Shown here: positions 53,834-54,152 of the stretch, one piece after another
Layout of the letters: every line of letters begins with the position of its first letter
Position numbering within the stretch: the first letter of the stretch is position 1
Assembly (NCBI GenBank): GCA_016208495.1
Contig: JACQXX010000002.1
Span: 1 to 54,152 of the forward strand
Length of the DNA stretch: 54,152 nucleotides
Direction: 5' to 3'
Origin: Acidobacteriota bacterium
GTDB taxonomy: Bacteria; Acidobacteriota; Blastocatellia; Chloracidobacteriales; Chloracidobacteriaceae
Program-made: the position numbers and the translations under genes
Notes under the pieces: model-generated
The model's input: only the letters and a program-made list of their open reading frames with translations
What the model was told of the DNA's origin: nothing
The model's database searches: none

Positions 53834-53855
53834 ACCCTGAACCCCGAACCCTTGC
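53786..53855. repeat. Heptamer tract that breaks the cytochrome reading frame
   Basis: Ten seven-base units in a row: CCCGGAA four times, CCCTGCT, TTTCAAA, CCCTGAA twice, CCCCGAA and CCCTTGC. The first four are perfect. The frame before the tract (frame of 52715) ends here; the frame after it (codons starting at 53851) is shifted by one base, and has no stop codon through the tract. Plus one unit, or minus two, joins the two frames. Confidence 0.85.
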
Positions 53856-54152
53856 TTTTGACGTTGTTGTCGCCAACCGCAATGTCGGCCACGCGTTTCC
53901 AGCCGAACTCCGCGACATCTTTGAAGCCTGGTTGGAATTCAAGGCGGTGGATGCGGATGGCAATGTGCTGCTCCATAGTGGAGAAGTTCGCTCTGACGGT
54001 ACACTTGACGCTTCGGCGCACGCCTATCGGTCCGTCCCCATTGATAACCACAGCGAACCGATTACCAAACACGACATTTGGAACACCCGCACCACGGCGT
54101 TTGACCGGCATATTCCACCAGGACGGGCTGACCTTGGACGATTTGAAGTTCC
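53834..54152 (+). pseudogene. C-terminal part of the cytochrome c554-like gene, runs off the right edge
   Basis: After the heptamer tract, codons starting at 53851 encode L-A-F-D-V-V-V-A-N-R-N-V-G-H-A-F-P and further residues such as ELRDIFEAWLEF, GEVRSDG and PPGRADLGRF. The N-X-G-H-X-F-P motif with downstream beta strands is the usual C-terminal domain after the haem region in such cytochromes, so it is clearly a continuation of the gene before it. No start codon or ribosome-binding site of its own is visible. The coding sequence continues beyond the window. Confidence 0.75.

Overview
The window looks like chromosomal DNA of a Gram-negative acidobacterium, probably of the Blastocatellia type. 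This is inferred from the mix of genes: very long secreted NHL/IPT-TIG proteins, a fused E2-E1 2-oxoglutarate enzyme (Kgd/OdhA type), a 2-oxoacid:ferredoxin oxidoreductase, a type VI secretion TssA protein, outer-membrane and lipoprotein signals, and several multiheme cytochromes c. No rRNA, tRNA, phage, transposase or CRISPR array was found.

Layout. 1-6.0 kb (minus strand): a VirB10-like membrane protein, a secreted caspase-like/FGE-sulfatase fusion, TssA, an unknown protein and a small exported protein. 6.3-9.3 kb (plus): a Prx6-type peroxiredoxin and a secreted IPT/PA14/PPC protein. 9.4-16.0 kb (minus): an O-methyltransferase and an 1801-residue NHL-repeat protein preceded by a long leader rich in hairpins. 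16.6-24.4 kb (plus): proC, an RsiV-like lipoprotein, kgd and a GspF/PilC-like protein. 24.5-26.6 kb (minus): purE and purK. 26.9-36.4 kb: an FKBP isomerase, an unknown protein, an AraC-type regulator, a hybrid sensor kinase, an ATP-grasp enzyme, truA and a double GlcG/HbpS-domain protein. 37.2-48.4 kb (plus): an outer-membrane beta-barrel, cytochromes with 10, 9, 9 and 4 CXXCH haem motifs, a TPR protein and a Tat-exported ferritin-like protein. 48.6-52.2 kb (minus): korB, a Uma2-family gene and korA. 52.7 kb to the right edge (plus): a five-haem cytochrome c554-like gene whose frame is broken inside a heptamer repeat.

Two things stand out. First, the 37-48 kb block resembles a porin-cytochrome electron conduit: a beta-barrel, a ten-haem cytochrome with a beta-propeller and C-terminal anchor, a nine-haem lipoprotein and a periplasmic c3-type cytochrome. 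It could carry respiratory electrons across the outer membrane; this is inference. Second, the window is full of degenerate short tandem repeats with a strict period of 7 or 8 bases. Four of the five convergent gene junctions are filled, stop codon to stop codon, by such tracts folded back as long inverted repeats. Two more heptamer tracts lie inside cytochrome reading frames, and at 53.8 kb a change of one unit would restore the broken frame. Further structure includes a small inverted-repeat element family ending in AGAGTTC, a dispersed repeat of about 100 bp ending in CAAAATGGTATT, and the hairpin-rich leader at 16.0-16.5 kb.

Central metabolism is also represented: Kgd and KorAB are two different ways to oxidise 2-oxoglutarate, one NAD-linked in complex with E3 and one ferredoxin-linked. 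KorAB lies between the cytochrome genes, which may or may not be functionally meaningful.
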